Assembly: GCA_037693485.1 (NCBI GenBank)
Contig: CM075347.1
Location: 147,782,501-147,846,500 of the forward strand
Origin: Kitagawia praeruptora
Lineage: Eukaryota; Streptophyta; Magnoliopsida; Apiales; Apiaceae
Length of the DNA stretch: 64,000 bases
Reading direction: 5' to 3'
In this document: one piece after another, positions 20,093 to 30,900 of the stretch
Layout of the letters: each line of letters begins with the position of its first letter
Position numbering within the stretch: position 1 is the stretch's first letter
The notes under the pieces: generated by a model
Databases searched by the model: none
What the model saw: the letters and a program-made list of their open reading frames with translations, nothing else
Told to the model about the DNA's origin: nothing
Made by a program: the position numbers and the translations under genes

Positions 20093-20869
20093 CTGAAGGA
20101 GGTAGTGCTTAGAAATCTTGTAAATATACAGCTTAATACATTAAGCCTAGATTGAAGTTGAAAAATTGCAAAATAGGTCATACTTTTAAATCAAACTCAG
20201 AGGTACTAGCAAACACCAGAACAAACAAAAATACAAAACAAACACGACATCAATACACCAGAACCAAGCTTAATTTGTCGACATCAATATAATAAACTTG
20301 GCCTTAACTCGACACTCAGTAAACAAACATAATCAACAACTCGATTCTAGTCTAAATCAATGGCAGAAGAACAAACAGAACTACTAGTAACTCGGATAAA
20401 ACAACAGAGGCCCCAGGAATAGCAATTGAGGCAGACAAGGCTCGACTTAACCAACAAACAAAACACGAAAACATTAGGACTCAAAAATAGACTCAGCAAC
20501 AGAAAACAAACAAGCAGCAACTTGAAAACTAAAACTCTGGAGACCAAATTGCAAACTCAGAGACTAAACCAAAAAACCAACAACAAATGATCCAGCGAAA
20601 CCTACAGCAACTATAGAACAAAACTCGCGACTCGGTAAAAATTAAAAAAGGGGGGGGGAGACCGAGTGAATAACAGAAAAACAGCGAAAAACAAGAAGAA
20701 AGAGGAAGATAAATAGAGACTCGACGATAGAAAACAGAGGAGTAAAAACCTGTGACAATTAGAGAGGAGTAGAAACCTATAATTGAACCCCTAAAATTGA
20801 ACCCTAAAATTGAACATCCCATTAATAAAACAATTGAACCCCCCAAGCTTCACAGCTTTGGTGCTAAGC

Positions 20870-20919
20870 CCGTTTTTTGTTATCATTTCTTCTTCCCCTC
20901 TTTTGTAGAGAGAGAGGGG

Positions 20920-20950
<31 letters not shown>

Positions 20951-21110
20951 AACCTGAGTGAATGGATCTCGTGAGACCCAAATCTCGTGAACCCAAATCT
21001 CGTGAACTTGAGTGAAGTAGAGAACTCAATTAGCGGCGAGAGGGTGTTTGAGAGCGGCCAGAGGGTGTTTGACAGCGGGAGAATGAGCGGCTGAGGCCGA
21101 GAGAATAGGT
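20870..21110 (-). promoter_or_regulatory. Leader-like CT-rich region of the CACTA 2 chimera
   Basis: On the minus strand, a pyrimidine (CT)n run (about 20,948-20,908) precedes an ATG at 20,886. Such CT tracts are common in plant 5' leaders. Between 20,093 and 20,870 I see no confident exon. Above 21,180 the subterminal repeats start. The role is inferred from position. Confidence 0.35.
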
Positions 21111-21543
21111 TTTAGTTTGTGTTGTAGTGAATTAAATTATAAATAAAAAATAAATATATTTTTCTTAAAATACATTGACTTACATAGCGTTCTAGGAAAC
21201 GTTTTAGAAGTTTACTCTTCCAGAGCGCTTATTACTGAAACACTATCTTAGTATATATTTTTAATTTTTTGTTTAATTTTTATTTTTTATTTATTAACTT
21301 ACATTATGCTTTTGTAAAAAACGTTATTGAAGTAATAAACTTAGGTACCGCTTTTGAAAAAACGCTATCTAAGTGACATATCCTAAGTTCAGTTTTGTAG
21401 TAGTGCGAATTAAAATTCGGTTCGCTTAAAACCGAATACTCACCCCTAGTTGTGATCCTTATTCTCCAAATAAATAAATTTGCACAATTTTGGAAATAGA
21501 AAAAAGTCTGGGAAAATAGGATGTCTAGGGGAACGTCCAGACC

Positions 21544-21908
21544 ATGGCTGATCGAGTTATGGCGGCTAATAGTGATAAAGGGAGAAGACAAAATTAGTAG
21601 TTTGCCAAATGATATAATTTATAACATTTACCTGCTTTAACAACTCTGCATCTATCAAGTTGCAAACTGCCTCCTAAATTTTGGGATTTTCCAGCTTTAT
21701 TAACTCTCACAATGAATGACACAGTGTTTTCCGAAGATACGAGCGAGTTCCTCATTGCACTTGTCAACCTACGGAAACTTACCTTGTTTTTGCGGGAAAA
21801 AATGATGATAGATTGCTATATAAATTGTCCCCAATTGGTGAACCTGGACATTAATACCTGCATGAATATAATTTCCAAGCATCCAGGTAAGTGCATGTTA
21901 ATATTTTG
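21544..21908 (+). pseudogene. F-box/LRR pseudogene with internal deletion
   Basis: ATG at 21,544 opens a frame that is soon shifted. An F-box start follows (EDKISSLPNDIIYNIY) and then, in another frame and with the middle missing, leucine-rich repeat sequence: LTTLHLSSCKLPPKFWDF, LVNLRKLTLFL and INCPQLVNLDINTCM. A splice-donor-like gtaagt follows at about 21,889. It resembles the class at 7711 but is not a recent copy of it. Deletion of several hundred bases plus frameshifts make it non-functional. Confidence 0.7.
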
Positions 21909-22249
21909 ATTCAAAATTGCAATATACTTCCATGTTAAATTCATTAATTTTTGTTTTTTAATTTTTCTAGGTACTTCCCGGACTTTTTCTTCAAGAAGCA
22001 TTGTTGTCATCATTTTCTTTGTTTTTTATGTAGTGAAAAATATGTAAGTTGATGGTTGGATTGTATGTTGGATAATTATCTTGTAAGTTTGTTGGATGAT
22101 TTTCTAGTGTATATTTGAATTATTATGGTTGATATATCAGGATTTGGTATTATGGTGTTTGATTCAGATGTTTAGTAATTTGCGTTTGGTTTGGCAATTT
22201 GATATGCCAGGTTTGTTAAGATATACAAACAAAACATGTCCAGTTGGTA

Positions 22250-22755
22250 TTATCTTTTGTCACACATAAATATAGTAACTGTGGCCATTACAAATGTTAC
22301 GCTACCGAATTTCTACAAAACTTTGACCATAAAACAATATTTGGCTACACTAAACCCGACTCTTTTGTCACATAAAACAATACTAGTGGCTATATGTTTT
22401 AGCTTTTAGTGACGCATTATTTTCCTGAATGGTATTTATATATATTTGGTCACTATTATTTTGTGTGGCAAAAAATAGTCACATTTTTTTCGACAAATGT
22501 AGCTATAAGATGTCCCTGAAAAGGAAAAGCGTAGCAGTTGGCATTTTTTTGGTTACTGTAATTATTAACATGGCCATTATTTGTTACTATATTTGTGAAG
22601 AGTGACTAAAGGTATAAAAGTTTGTAATATTAGTTACACAAATATTAAATGTGTAACCAAAACACAGGAGATTTATATTTAGTTACGCTTTTTAAAGAAA
22701 GTGTGGCGGGGATTACTGTTTAAAAGTGTGACTAAAGCCCTTTTTTGACGTAGTG
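22250..22755. mobile_element. CACTA-like right terminus, left end missing
   Basis: The stretch ends in tttttgacgtagtg, whose complement CACTACGTCAAAAA is CACTA-like. Inverted and direct gtgactaa/tagtcaca words upstream look like subterminal repeats. I found no matching left end between 21,909 and 22,250, so the element is truncated or older than the F-box remnant. Positions 21,909-22,250 hold nothing recognisable. Confidence 0.5.
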
Positions 22756-22917
22756 GATGTTACATCTATGAGAATAAGATAAAAGATGGAAATTGAAATA
22801 TGACTTATTCTTAATGTCTGCTTCCCGTCGACCAAGTTTAGGAGTGTCAACAGTGAGAATGATGGCTTTGAAACCATTCCTTTCAGCTCTTTGCACCATC
22901 AGTCCCTCGCTGCCTTT
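22732..22917 (-). pseudogene. Glycolate oxidase-like (2-hydroxyacid oxidase) exon fragment
   Basis: After an acceptor (tttttag) the exon encodes LMVQRAERNGFKAIILTVDT, then PKLGRREADIKNK. Plant peroxisomal 2-hydroxyacid oxidases have RAER.GFKAI.LTVDTPRLGRREADIKN at this place. These FMN enzymes oxidise glycolate or lactate. The conserved part ends at KNK. The frame then runs through non-homologous sequence into the CACTA-like terminus and stops at TAG (22,732-22,734). Minus-strand orientation, a CT-rich leader and a satellite-type repeat lie upstream of it, as in the gene-capturing CACTA elements. Confidence 0.85.
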
Positions 22918-23255
22918 CTAAAAATACAAACAAATACACATAAACATAAAAACAGAATGCAAACAAATACACATAAACCAAACTAAAAATACATATATGC
23001 ACAAACATTAAAATGCCCATATATTCGACACCCATATATAACTACACATATGCATGGAGATGTAGATGTAAAACCCCAATTTTACCATGGATTGAAAGTC
23101 CCAAACGAAGCCCTAACTCAAATCTTGATCGGAAAGCCCTAACTGAAGCCCTAATTAAAAATTAAAATAGAAAAATGATACAAAGGCAAAATGAATTAAC
23201 TGGAGAGTGAAGAAAAGTAATGAGGGGACCAATTAATTGGAGCCCCAATTAATCA

Positions 23256-23580
23256 CCTGCAAAGTAAAAAACAAAATAGATTTAGAGAAAAGAGAAGAGA
23301 ATAGAGAAGGAGAAGAAAAGACGAAGAGAGGAGGGTTTTTGGATAATTAGAGAGTTCTTCCAGCTTCCTTCGAGTTGAGAATTGAGATCGAGAAAGAGTA
23401 GAGATGTAAGACAACAGAGAAAGAGAGTAGGTAATTTTCGTTTGGGGAAATTAAGCTCGTAATAATTTCGTTCAAGTGGAAAGGGGGGAAAACTGCGTGT
23501 ATATTGGGGGGAAATGAAAAGTTGTAGTTTTCATTTGGGGGGAAAAAGACCGCCCCATTTTTCATCTCGGGAAATGTAAT
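23256..23580 (-). promoter_or_regulatory. Promoter-like and CT-rich leader upstream of the oxidase fragment
   Basis: On the minus strand the C-rich words ttccccccaaatg and atttccccccaat (23,500-23,550) are followed by a pyrimidine-rich leader (about 23,440-23,270) and an acceptor-like tttgcag near 23,256. The first word is shared with the leader region in CACTA element 1. Positions 22,918-23,255 hold an unassigned intron-like region with no clear exon. Confidence 0.4.
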
Positions 23581-23769
23581 ATCTTAATTTTTAATTACAT
23601 ATCTATAATAAAAAAATAAAACAAATATCACATATATTTATACAAAGTATAAATTAAAAATTTGCAGTATATTTTAGATTATATATAATAGTTAAACAAT
23701 CTTCTACCCTTTTTTTTATTGTTTTTGCCAATAAAGTAATTTTTTAAATAATTTGGTTTAAGGTTTCAA

Positions 23770-26302
23770 TTTTTTTAAAAACATTTCTCGAAGACCAACC
23801 TTACGGGCATCAAGATCCATCATTTTTATGTTATTCCCAAAATTTCTGGAAAAAAAATTTATTTGATTGGGTAATTCAACGGTCAACTAGTATTTTGACC
23901 GGAACCCCTAAACAGGGTTTCGTCAAGGTTTAAGGATTCGATTTTTTTAAAAATATTTCTCGATGACCCAATCGTACCGGAATCAAGATCCATCATTTTT
24001 AATGTTATACCCAAAATTTTAGGAAAAAAATTTTATTTGATTAGCTGATTGAACGGTCAACTAGCACTTTGACCCAAACCCCTAAACAGGGTTTCGTCAG
24101 GGTTTAAGGATTCGATTTTCAAAAAATATTTCTCGACCACCCAACCATACGGGAATCAAGATCCGTCATATTTAATGTTATTCCCAAAATTTTAGTAAAA
24201 AAAATTATTTGATCAGGTAATTCAACGATCAACTATCACTTTGACCGAAACCCCTAAATAAGGTTTCGTCAGGGTTTCGGGATTCGATTTTTTAAAAAAT
24301 ATTTCTCTCCAACCCAACCATACGGGAATCAAGATCCATCATATTTAATGTTATTCCCAAAATTTTAGGGAAAAAAATTATTTGATCAGGTAATTCAACG
24401 GTCAACTATCACTTTGACCGGAACCCCTAAACAGGGTTTCGTCAGGGTTTAAGGATTCAATTTTTAAAAAATATTTCTCGACCACCCAATCATACGGGAA
24501 TCAAGATCCATCATATTTAATGTTATTCCCAAAATTTTAGAAAAAAAAAATTATTTGATCGGGTACTTCAACGGTCAACTATCACTTTGACCGGAACCCC
24601 TAAATGGGGTTTCGTCAGGATTTAAGGATTCGATTTTTAAAAAAATATTTATCGACCACCCAACCATACGGGAATCAAGATCCATCGTATTTAATGTTAT
24701 TCCCAAAATTTCTAGAATTTTTTTTTATCGGGTAATTCAACGGTCAACTATCACATTGACCGGAACCCCTAAACAGGGTTTCGTCAGGGTTTAAGGATTC
24801 GATTTTTTAAAAAATATTTCTCGACCACCCAACCACACGGGAATCAAGATCCATCATATTTAATGTTATTCCCAAAATTTTGGGAAAAAAAATTTATTTG
24901 ATTGGCTAATTGAACGGTCAACTAGCACTTTGACCCGAACCCCTAAACAGGGTTTCGTCAGGGTTTAAGGCTTCAATTCTTAAAAAATATTTCTCAGCCA
25001 CCCAACCATACGGGAATCAAGATCCATCATATTTAATGTTATTCCCAAAATTTTAGTAAAAAAAATTATTTGATTGGGTAATTCAACGGTCAACTATCAC
25101 TTTGAACGGAACGCCTAAATAAGGTTTCGTCAGGGTTTTAGGATTCGATATTTTAAAAAATATTTCTCGACAACCCAACCATACGGGAATCAAGATCCAT
25201 CATATTTAATGTTATTCCGAAAATTTTAGGGAAAAAATTATTTGATCGGATAATTCAACGGTCAACTATCACTTTAACCAGAACCCCTAAACAGGGTTTC
25301 GTGAGGGTTTAAGGATTCAATTTTTAAATAATATTTCTCGACCACCCAACCATACGGGAATCAAGATCCATCATATTTAATGTTATTCCCAAAATTTTAG
25401 TAAAAAAAAATTATTTGATAGGGTAATTCAACGGTCAACTGTCACTTTGACCGGAACGCCTAAATAAGGTTTTGTCAGGGTTTCAGGATTCGATTTTTAA
25501 AAAAATATTTCTCGACAACCCAACCATACGGGAATCAAGACCCATCATATTTAATGTTATTCCCAAAATTTTAGGGAAAAAAATTATTTGATTGGGTTTG
25601 GTCAGGGTTTAAGGATTCAATTTTTGAAAAATATTTCTCGACCACCCAACCATACGGGAATCAAGATCCATCATATTTGATGTTATTCCCAAAATTTTAG
25701 AAAAAAAAATTATTTGATCGGGTAATTCGACGGTCAACTATCACTTTGACCGGAACCCCTAAACAGGGTTTCGTCAGGGTTTAAGGATTCGATTTTTTAA
25801 AAAATATTTCTCGACCACCCAATCATACGGGAATCAAGATCCATCATATTTAATGTTATTCCCAAAATTTAAAAAAAAAATTATTTGATCGGGTACTTCA
25901 ACGGTCAACTATCACTTTGACCGGAACCCCTAAATGGGGTTTCGTCAGGATTTAAGGATTCGATTTTTAAAAAAATATTTATCGACCACCCAACCATACG
26001 GGAATCAAGATCCATCATATTTAATGTTATTCCCAAAATTTCTAGAATTTTTTTTATCGGGTAATTCAACGGTCAACTATCACTTTGACCGGAACCCCTA
26101 AACAGGGTTTCGTCAGGGTTTAAGGATTCGATTTTTTTAAAAATATTTCTCGACCACCCAACCACACGGGAATCAAGATCCATCATATTTAATGTTATTT
26201 CCAAAATTTTGGAAAAAAAAAAATTTTATTTGATTGGCTAATTGAACGGTCAACTAGCACTTTGACCCGAACCCCTAAACAAGGTTTCGTCAGGGTCTAA
26301 GA
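23770..26302. repeat. Satellite array, left part (about 173-bp monomer)
   Basis: About 14-15 head-to-tail monomers. Each contains catacgggaatcaagatcca, then tttaatgttattccc, ttcaacggtcaactatcac and gggtttcgtcagggtttaag. Spacing between successive catacggg words is about 173 bp. Monomers fall into recognisable types that recur with a period of 1,332 bp (the gattggct type at 24,900 and 26,232), giving an eight-monomer higher-order repeat. One type is short, lacking about 50 bp after gattgggtttggtcaggg. The array is cut by the LTR element at 26,303. Confidence 0.93.
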
Positions 26303-26507
26303 GTTGTAATAAGAGTTGTAAGTTAATAAAAGAAGTTATTATTATGTTTTGGATTTCTTGTTTCCAAGTCTATAACCTGAAAAGATTCTTGGTAGTTTGG
26401 GGTCGGATGTCATGTGTTAGATATAATATTGGCAGGTGATTGTTTGGTTATTAAGGTTTTCCGCAGTAGCGACCCATATCCCTGACCCCGGATTTGGGGG
26501 CGTTACA
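26303..26507 (+). repeat. Truncated LTR copy 1 (3' end only)
   Basis: It matches the last 205 bp or so of the complete LTRs, from gttgtaataagagttg to ggcgttaca. The left side is cut within satellite sequence. No target duplication partner can be read. Confidence 0.85.
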
Positions 26508-27934
26508 GTTTGGTATCAGAGCTAAGGTTATAGAAACTAGAAACAAGAGAGAGCGTAGGATTATATATATAGTTATGTGAGGGTGTCTGAACTCACATAG
26601 AGTTTGTGTTGGACTATCGGATATAGTTCCAATGAGTAAGTCGAGATTAGGATTTTACCTTAGGATGATGGTTCCGAGTCGAGTAGAATTCTTTATGATT
26701 GGAGATCGTGGCAGTAGAGTCCTTAGAGGCTATTGTGAGTTGTTATCGGCATAGAGTATCGTGTATCTTAAGACGTTGCAAAGAGAGTTTAGAATTGATC
26801 GATCATTCGTCGGAGGAGCCGACAGAGGATGCATCTGTGGAGATCGGGGCAATATTTTTTTTCATCTATAATTTATTTGATACTCCTTCACTGGAGGATT
26901 GTGTTAGAAGATATATTCCATCTTCTAAGATACAGTTCTTTTAAATACTTGTATTCACCCGAATGTTGGGTTTCGATTGTGTCAGAGGCTGTCATGATAC
27001 CTATTTTTCAGGTTTTCTGAGACCCTGATAGCTTTGTTCAAATTGAACTTCCGCCTTAATTTTTCTTAGGGTGGATAAAAATTTATTCGTGGTACAACAC
27101 TACTTGCTCGTCATGTGTTAGTATCCTCTCCCGTTAAATCTTTCTTTCGGGGAAAGCACCTTTGGAATTTGCTTAGTTTTTTCCAAGGTGTGCATTGGAA
27201 AGTTTCTTGTTGTAAGATGATATTCATTTCTTTAATCAGAAAATTTCTTTTCAAAACTCCTTACTCTAACTGAGACAAACAACCCTATTATATAGGGGAC
27301 ACAAGGACTAACTGTCTGTGTGATAGAAGTTGGATGGGACGCCATCACTTGTGTGTTGTGCAATACAAGAAGGCTAATTACCTTTAGTAATGTCTTACCT
27401 AAGACACGCAATGTTGAGTTTCTTAAGATCATATTGATCTCTCAGTAATTCTTTTGTAACCTTTAATGGTTGCCTAAAGCTTTTTAATCATGATCACATT
27501 GTGTGACATTCAGATTGATAAGGAATCTCTTTTATTCAAAGATTCCATCATTTCAGTTGTTTCCATTATTCTTTTGTGTCTTAACGAATGGCGACATGGT
27601 GTTCGTGTTCTAGCGTTGTTGCTCGGTAAACAGTTGAATAAGAAATAAATCGAGATCTTTCGATTGTTAGGTTCCTCGATCGACATTGTACGTTGAAAGT
27701 GGAAATCGTGGCGATTAGGGACTTCTCGATATTCTTTTCACAAGTTTAACCCGAAGCACTATGGAAATGAAGAACTGAAGAGGTGTGTACCAAATCGTCT
27801 GAGTCACGAGATAGCGAAGTTGCGGGGATTTCCGTAGGCCTTGGGAATTTCAGTCGGAGGGAAGCGGTGCGTCTTAGAACCTCGTTCTTTCTTCTGCGGA
27901 TTCCGGGGACGGAATCCTGTTAAGGAGGGAAGAT
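26508..27934 (+). mobile_element. Internal region 1, non-coding (1,427 bp)
   Basis: It runs from the LTR end to the purine-rich tract aaggagggaaga at 27,922-27,933. It contains no gag, protease, reverse transcriptase or integrase motif on either strand. Reverse transcription would need enzymes supplied by another element. Confidence 0.85.
26511..26522 (+). other. Primer-binding sites, initiator tRNA-Met type (three copies)
   Basis: TGGTATCAGAGC lies 3 bp after the LTR end, complementary to the 3' end of initiator tRNA-Met. Identical sites occur at 35,863-35,874 and 41,784-41,795, one per internal region. There is none after 47,703, where the element meets satellite. Confidence 0.9.
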
Positions 27935-30900
27935 TATAACAACCCGAATTTTCAAAATAAAAATATTATTATTATTTTGCGTCGATCGATAGTTGTGATG
28001 ATAGAAGAGAATAGTTAAATATTATTTTATAATATTTATTTGATTATGGCGCATTTATGTGATTAAATGTTGTTTGTGTGTGAATGAGTGGAAAATTGAT
28101 TTGTTTTAAATTTTGTGAATTAAGTCAGTTAGACTTAACTGCCTAAGTGATTATGTAAGTTATCTCAATTAAGTTGATATGTCTATGTGACTTATATGTG
28201 AACTTGTATGATTAAATGAGCTTGTATGAATTTTTAATGCATTTAAAATGATATTTCTAAATGCTGTTTAATTTTTCTAAAATTATTGAAGCATCGAAAA
28301 ATCATGAAATCTTCTTAATAATGTTTCTACATGATTTAGAGACTTTTTAAAAATACAAGTTTATTTTATTTGGGCTCCAATAATTTTTAGAGATTTTTAA
28401 AGCATGAATTTCTTTTTAGATAAATTATCTTGTAAAATCTCTAGTTTAATAATTACAAATCATAAAAATATATTTTTGGTATGTATGTGTTCCTGATTTT
28501 ATACTCTTGATTATAAAAATAAGAGTTTGATTTATTTTGGGATTTATGAATTTTTTTAAATGAGTTTATCAAGAATATTTCTTTATAGAGATCACTTCTT
28601 GTAAAATCCATATCTTCTTAAATAATGACTTCAAAAATATTTTAAAAAATACCTTGAGGAATGTGATGTTGTGTTTTAAATACATGTGCAAATATTTTTT
28701 ATTTTCGACACAATCTATTCATTAATTTGGATTTTAGAATGAGTTTACAAAGCATATTTCATTTTAAAGCCTACTTCTTGTTAATACCGTACCTAAAGAA
28801 TTTCTTGTCCCAAAATTATTATTTTTAAAAGATTTGAGTTATTAAAATAATTCGTAAAATTATTTATTAAATTATTTTAGGGTTTTTAAAAATATAATAG
28901 ATTTATTGGTTCGTTAGTTAATTAATTAATTAACGGAATTTGGTTCGTAGTCGATACATTTTAGGGGGAGTATAAAAAGAAAAAGATAGGGTTTTCTCCT
29001 CATTTTAGAGCAGCCCCCATCTCTTCTTTCTCTCCTTTCTCTCTCATCTCTTTCATCTCTCTCATTTTCTCTCACTTGTTCTTCAAGATCAAACCATATT
29101 TTCTTATGATTTTGATTCCCAAACGATGACATATATATACTCAAATCGAACCTCTCTTCACCCTCTACACATCTATGTCTTCAAATTTCAGATCCAAACA
29201 CTTTTATTTTCGGGTGTATGTATGTATTGATCCTAGAGGGCTTGAAACTTACATGCAAGTGTTATTAAGTGTTTAATTGTTGTTAATTGGTGATGGGTTG
29301 CTAATTAAATCGAGTTTGGAGGTGTGTTTGATTGAGGTACCGAGTTTGAGGCCACCACCGAACCATCACCACCATCGGAGATGGTCTCCATGAGATCCGG
29401 TGGGTTGGATTCTTGTATTTAAATGTTTATTTGTGTTAGTTGTGATACTAATTAGTGAATTTTGCTAAGAATTTTACATGCATGTCATTTTTGAAAAGAG
29501 GGCTTTTAGTTCTAAACTTGTAAATCATAAGTTTGAAGTGGGTTAGAGTTAAAATGATGTTATTGATGATTTTTGTGAGTAATTGGGATTGCATGTTATT
29601 TTTGATTAAGGGTTTTGAGTTTTCAAATCTTATAAATCATGATTTTAGATTGGTTAGCCTTGGGTTAATGTTCTTGGTGATTTTTGTGAAAGATTTTGAG
29701 ATGTATGTTGATTTTTCTAGTTGCATGTTGGTTTCTTTGATTTTTAATCCAAGTTACAAGGATTTTGTGTGTTAAGTTAGTTGTCCAGAAATTTTCCAGC
29801 AACTGTCCTGTTTTACTCTGTTTATTCGAGACTGTTAAATCCTGTTCTGGGCAGTAGTCTCTTGATGAAAATTGTTCTATTTGGAGTCTAGTTTGTGTAG
29901 GAGAAAACGGTGCATCATTTGAGTTAACGAGCTAGGGGAAAATGTTGTTTTAGTAAAACTTGCGCAGAACAGAGTAATCTCTCGGGTTACTGATTTTGGA
30001 GCCATTTTTCACTCACTTAACCTTTCTGTTTTAAGCTGAAATTTTTATGGTTGCTAGAGGGATGGTTCAGGGTGATCCCATAAAATTTTCATGTTAAAAT
30101 CTTGATTTTTCAATTTACTAAAAATGTTTTAGTGTGAGTTTTACTAAACCAACAGCTCTGTTTTTAAACTAACTTTGGGTCTATACCTAGCTTGGACAAA
30201 CTGATATTTTCAATTCAAAGTTTTTATGTTAGAAATGCATAAGGTTCAGGTTTGTAATAAAAGAGGTTTTGTGTTCAAATGATAGTTTTCCAATTTATGA
30301 TAATTGTTAGAGTGCAAGTTGCGCAGAATTTACAAAACTGTTTTCTATTAAGTTTGGGTTGGTACTTGACCTAGTTAAAATGATCATTTCGAACTAAAAC
30401 TTTTACGTTAGGTAGATATAACATTCGAGATGATGTTAGAAAAAGGTTTCATGTTAAAGTGTTGATTTTGTTTAATTTATTAAATATTGTTAAAGCATGG
30501 AATTCTATTTGAGTGTTTTGTTTAAGTATGCAATATGGACTTGAGTTTTTGGTCATTAACATCTTATATGTTCAAATGTGATGATTTATGTTATCAAAGA
30601 ATTTGAGTGCAAAGGTTTCTAATTGTGATTGAAATTGTGATTTAAGATTGTCGGGCAAAGAGCCCTTATTTTGTTAAAGATATTAAGTGTATATTGATGG
30701 TTGTTTTGAGGTGTTGTATACACCGTGAAGTGCTTTATAGTAATATTTGTGATTAAGTTAAATGTGTTAGAGTGTGTGTAATACCGTCGGTAGACCGTAT
30801 ATTTAATCCGAGGATTGAAGTATCGCCTTGTGTTAACTATAGAATCGACGTGTGGACTCGATCGGGGTGAATCAGACTCGTGGAAATCGCAAGTGCATCG

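Larger units (their letters stand above)
16906..21405 (-). mobile_element. CACTA element 2, complete, non-autonomous, gene-capturing
   Basis: The left end is CACTACTACAGATTTG; the right end, reversed, is CACTACTACAAAACTG. The 3-bp duplication CGA flanks it (16,903-16,905 and 21,406-21,408). Subterminal words of the type ttagatagcg and cgctatctaag lie at 16,920-17,160 and 21,180-21,375. Length is 4,500 bp. The captured exons all read on the minus strand, so I orient the element that way. No transposase frame is seen. It belongs to a different CACTA subfamily from element 1 by its termini and subterminal words. Confidence 0.92.

Noticed and set aside
20347..20846. Hydrophobic frames of 66 and 105 codons on the minus strand
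   Set aside because: They lie in the intron or leader region of the CACTA 2 chimera and have no recognisable domain; the apparent membrane segments come from T-rich sequence.
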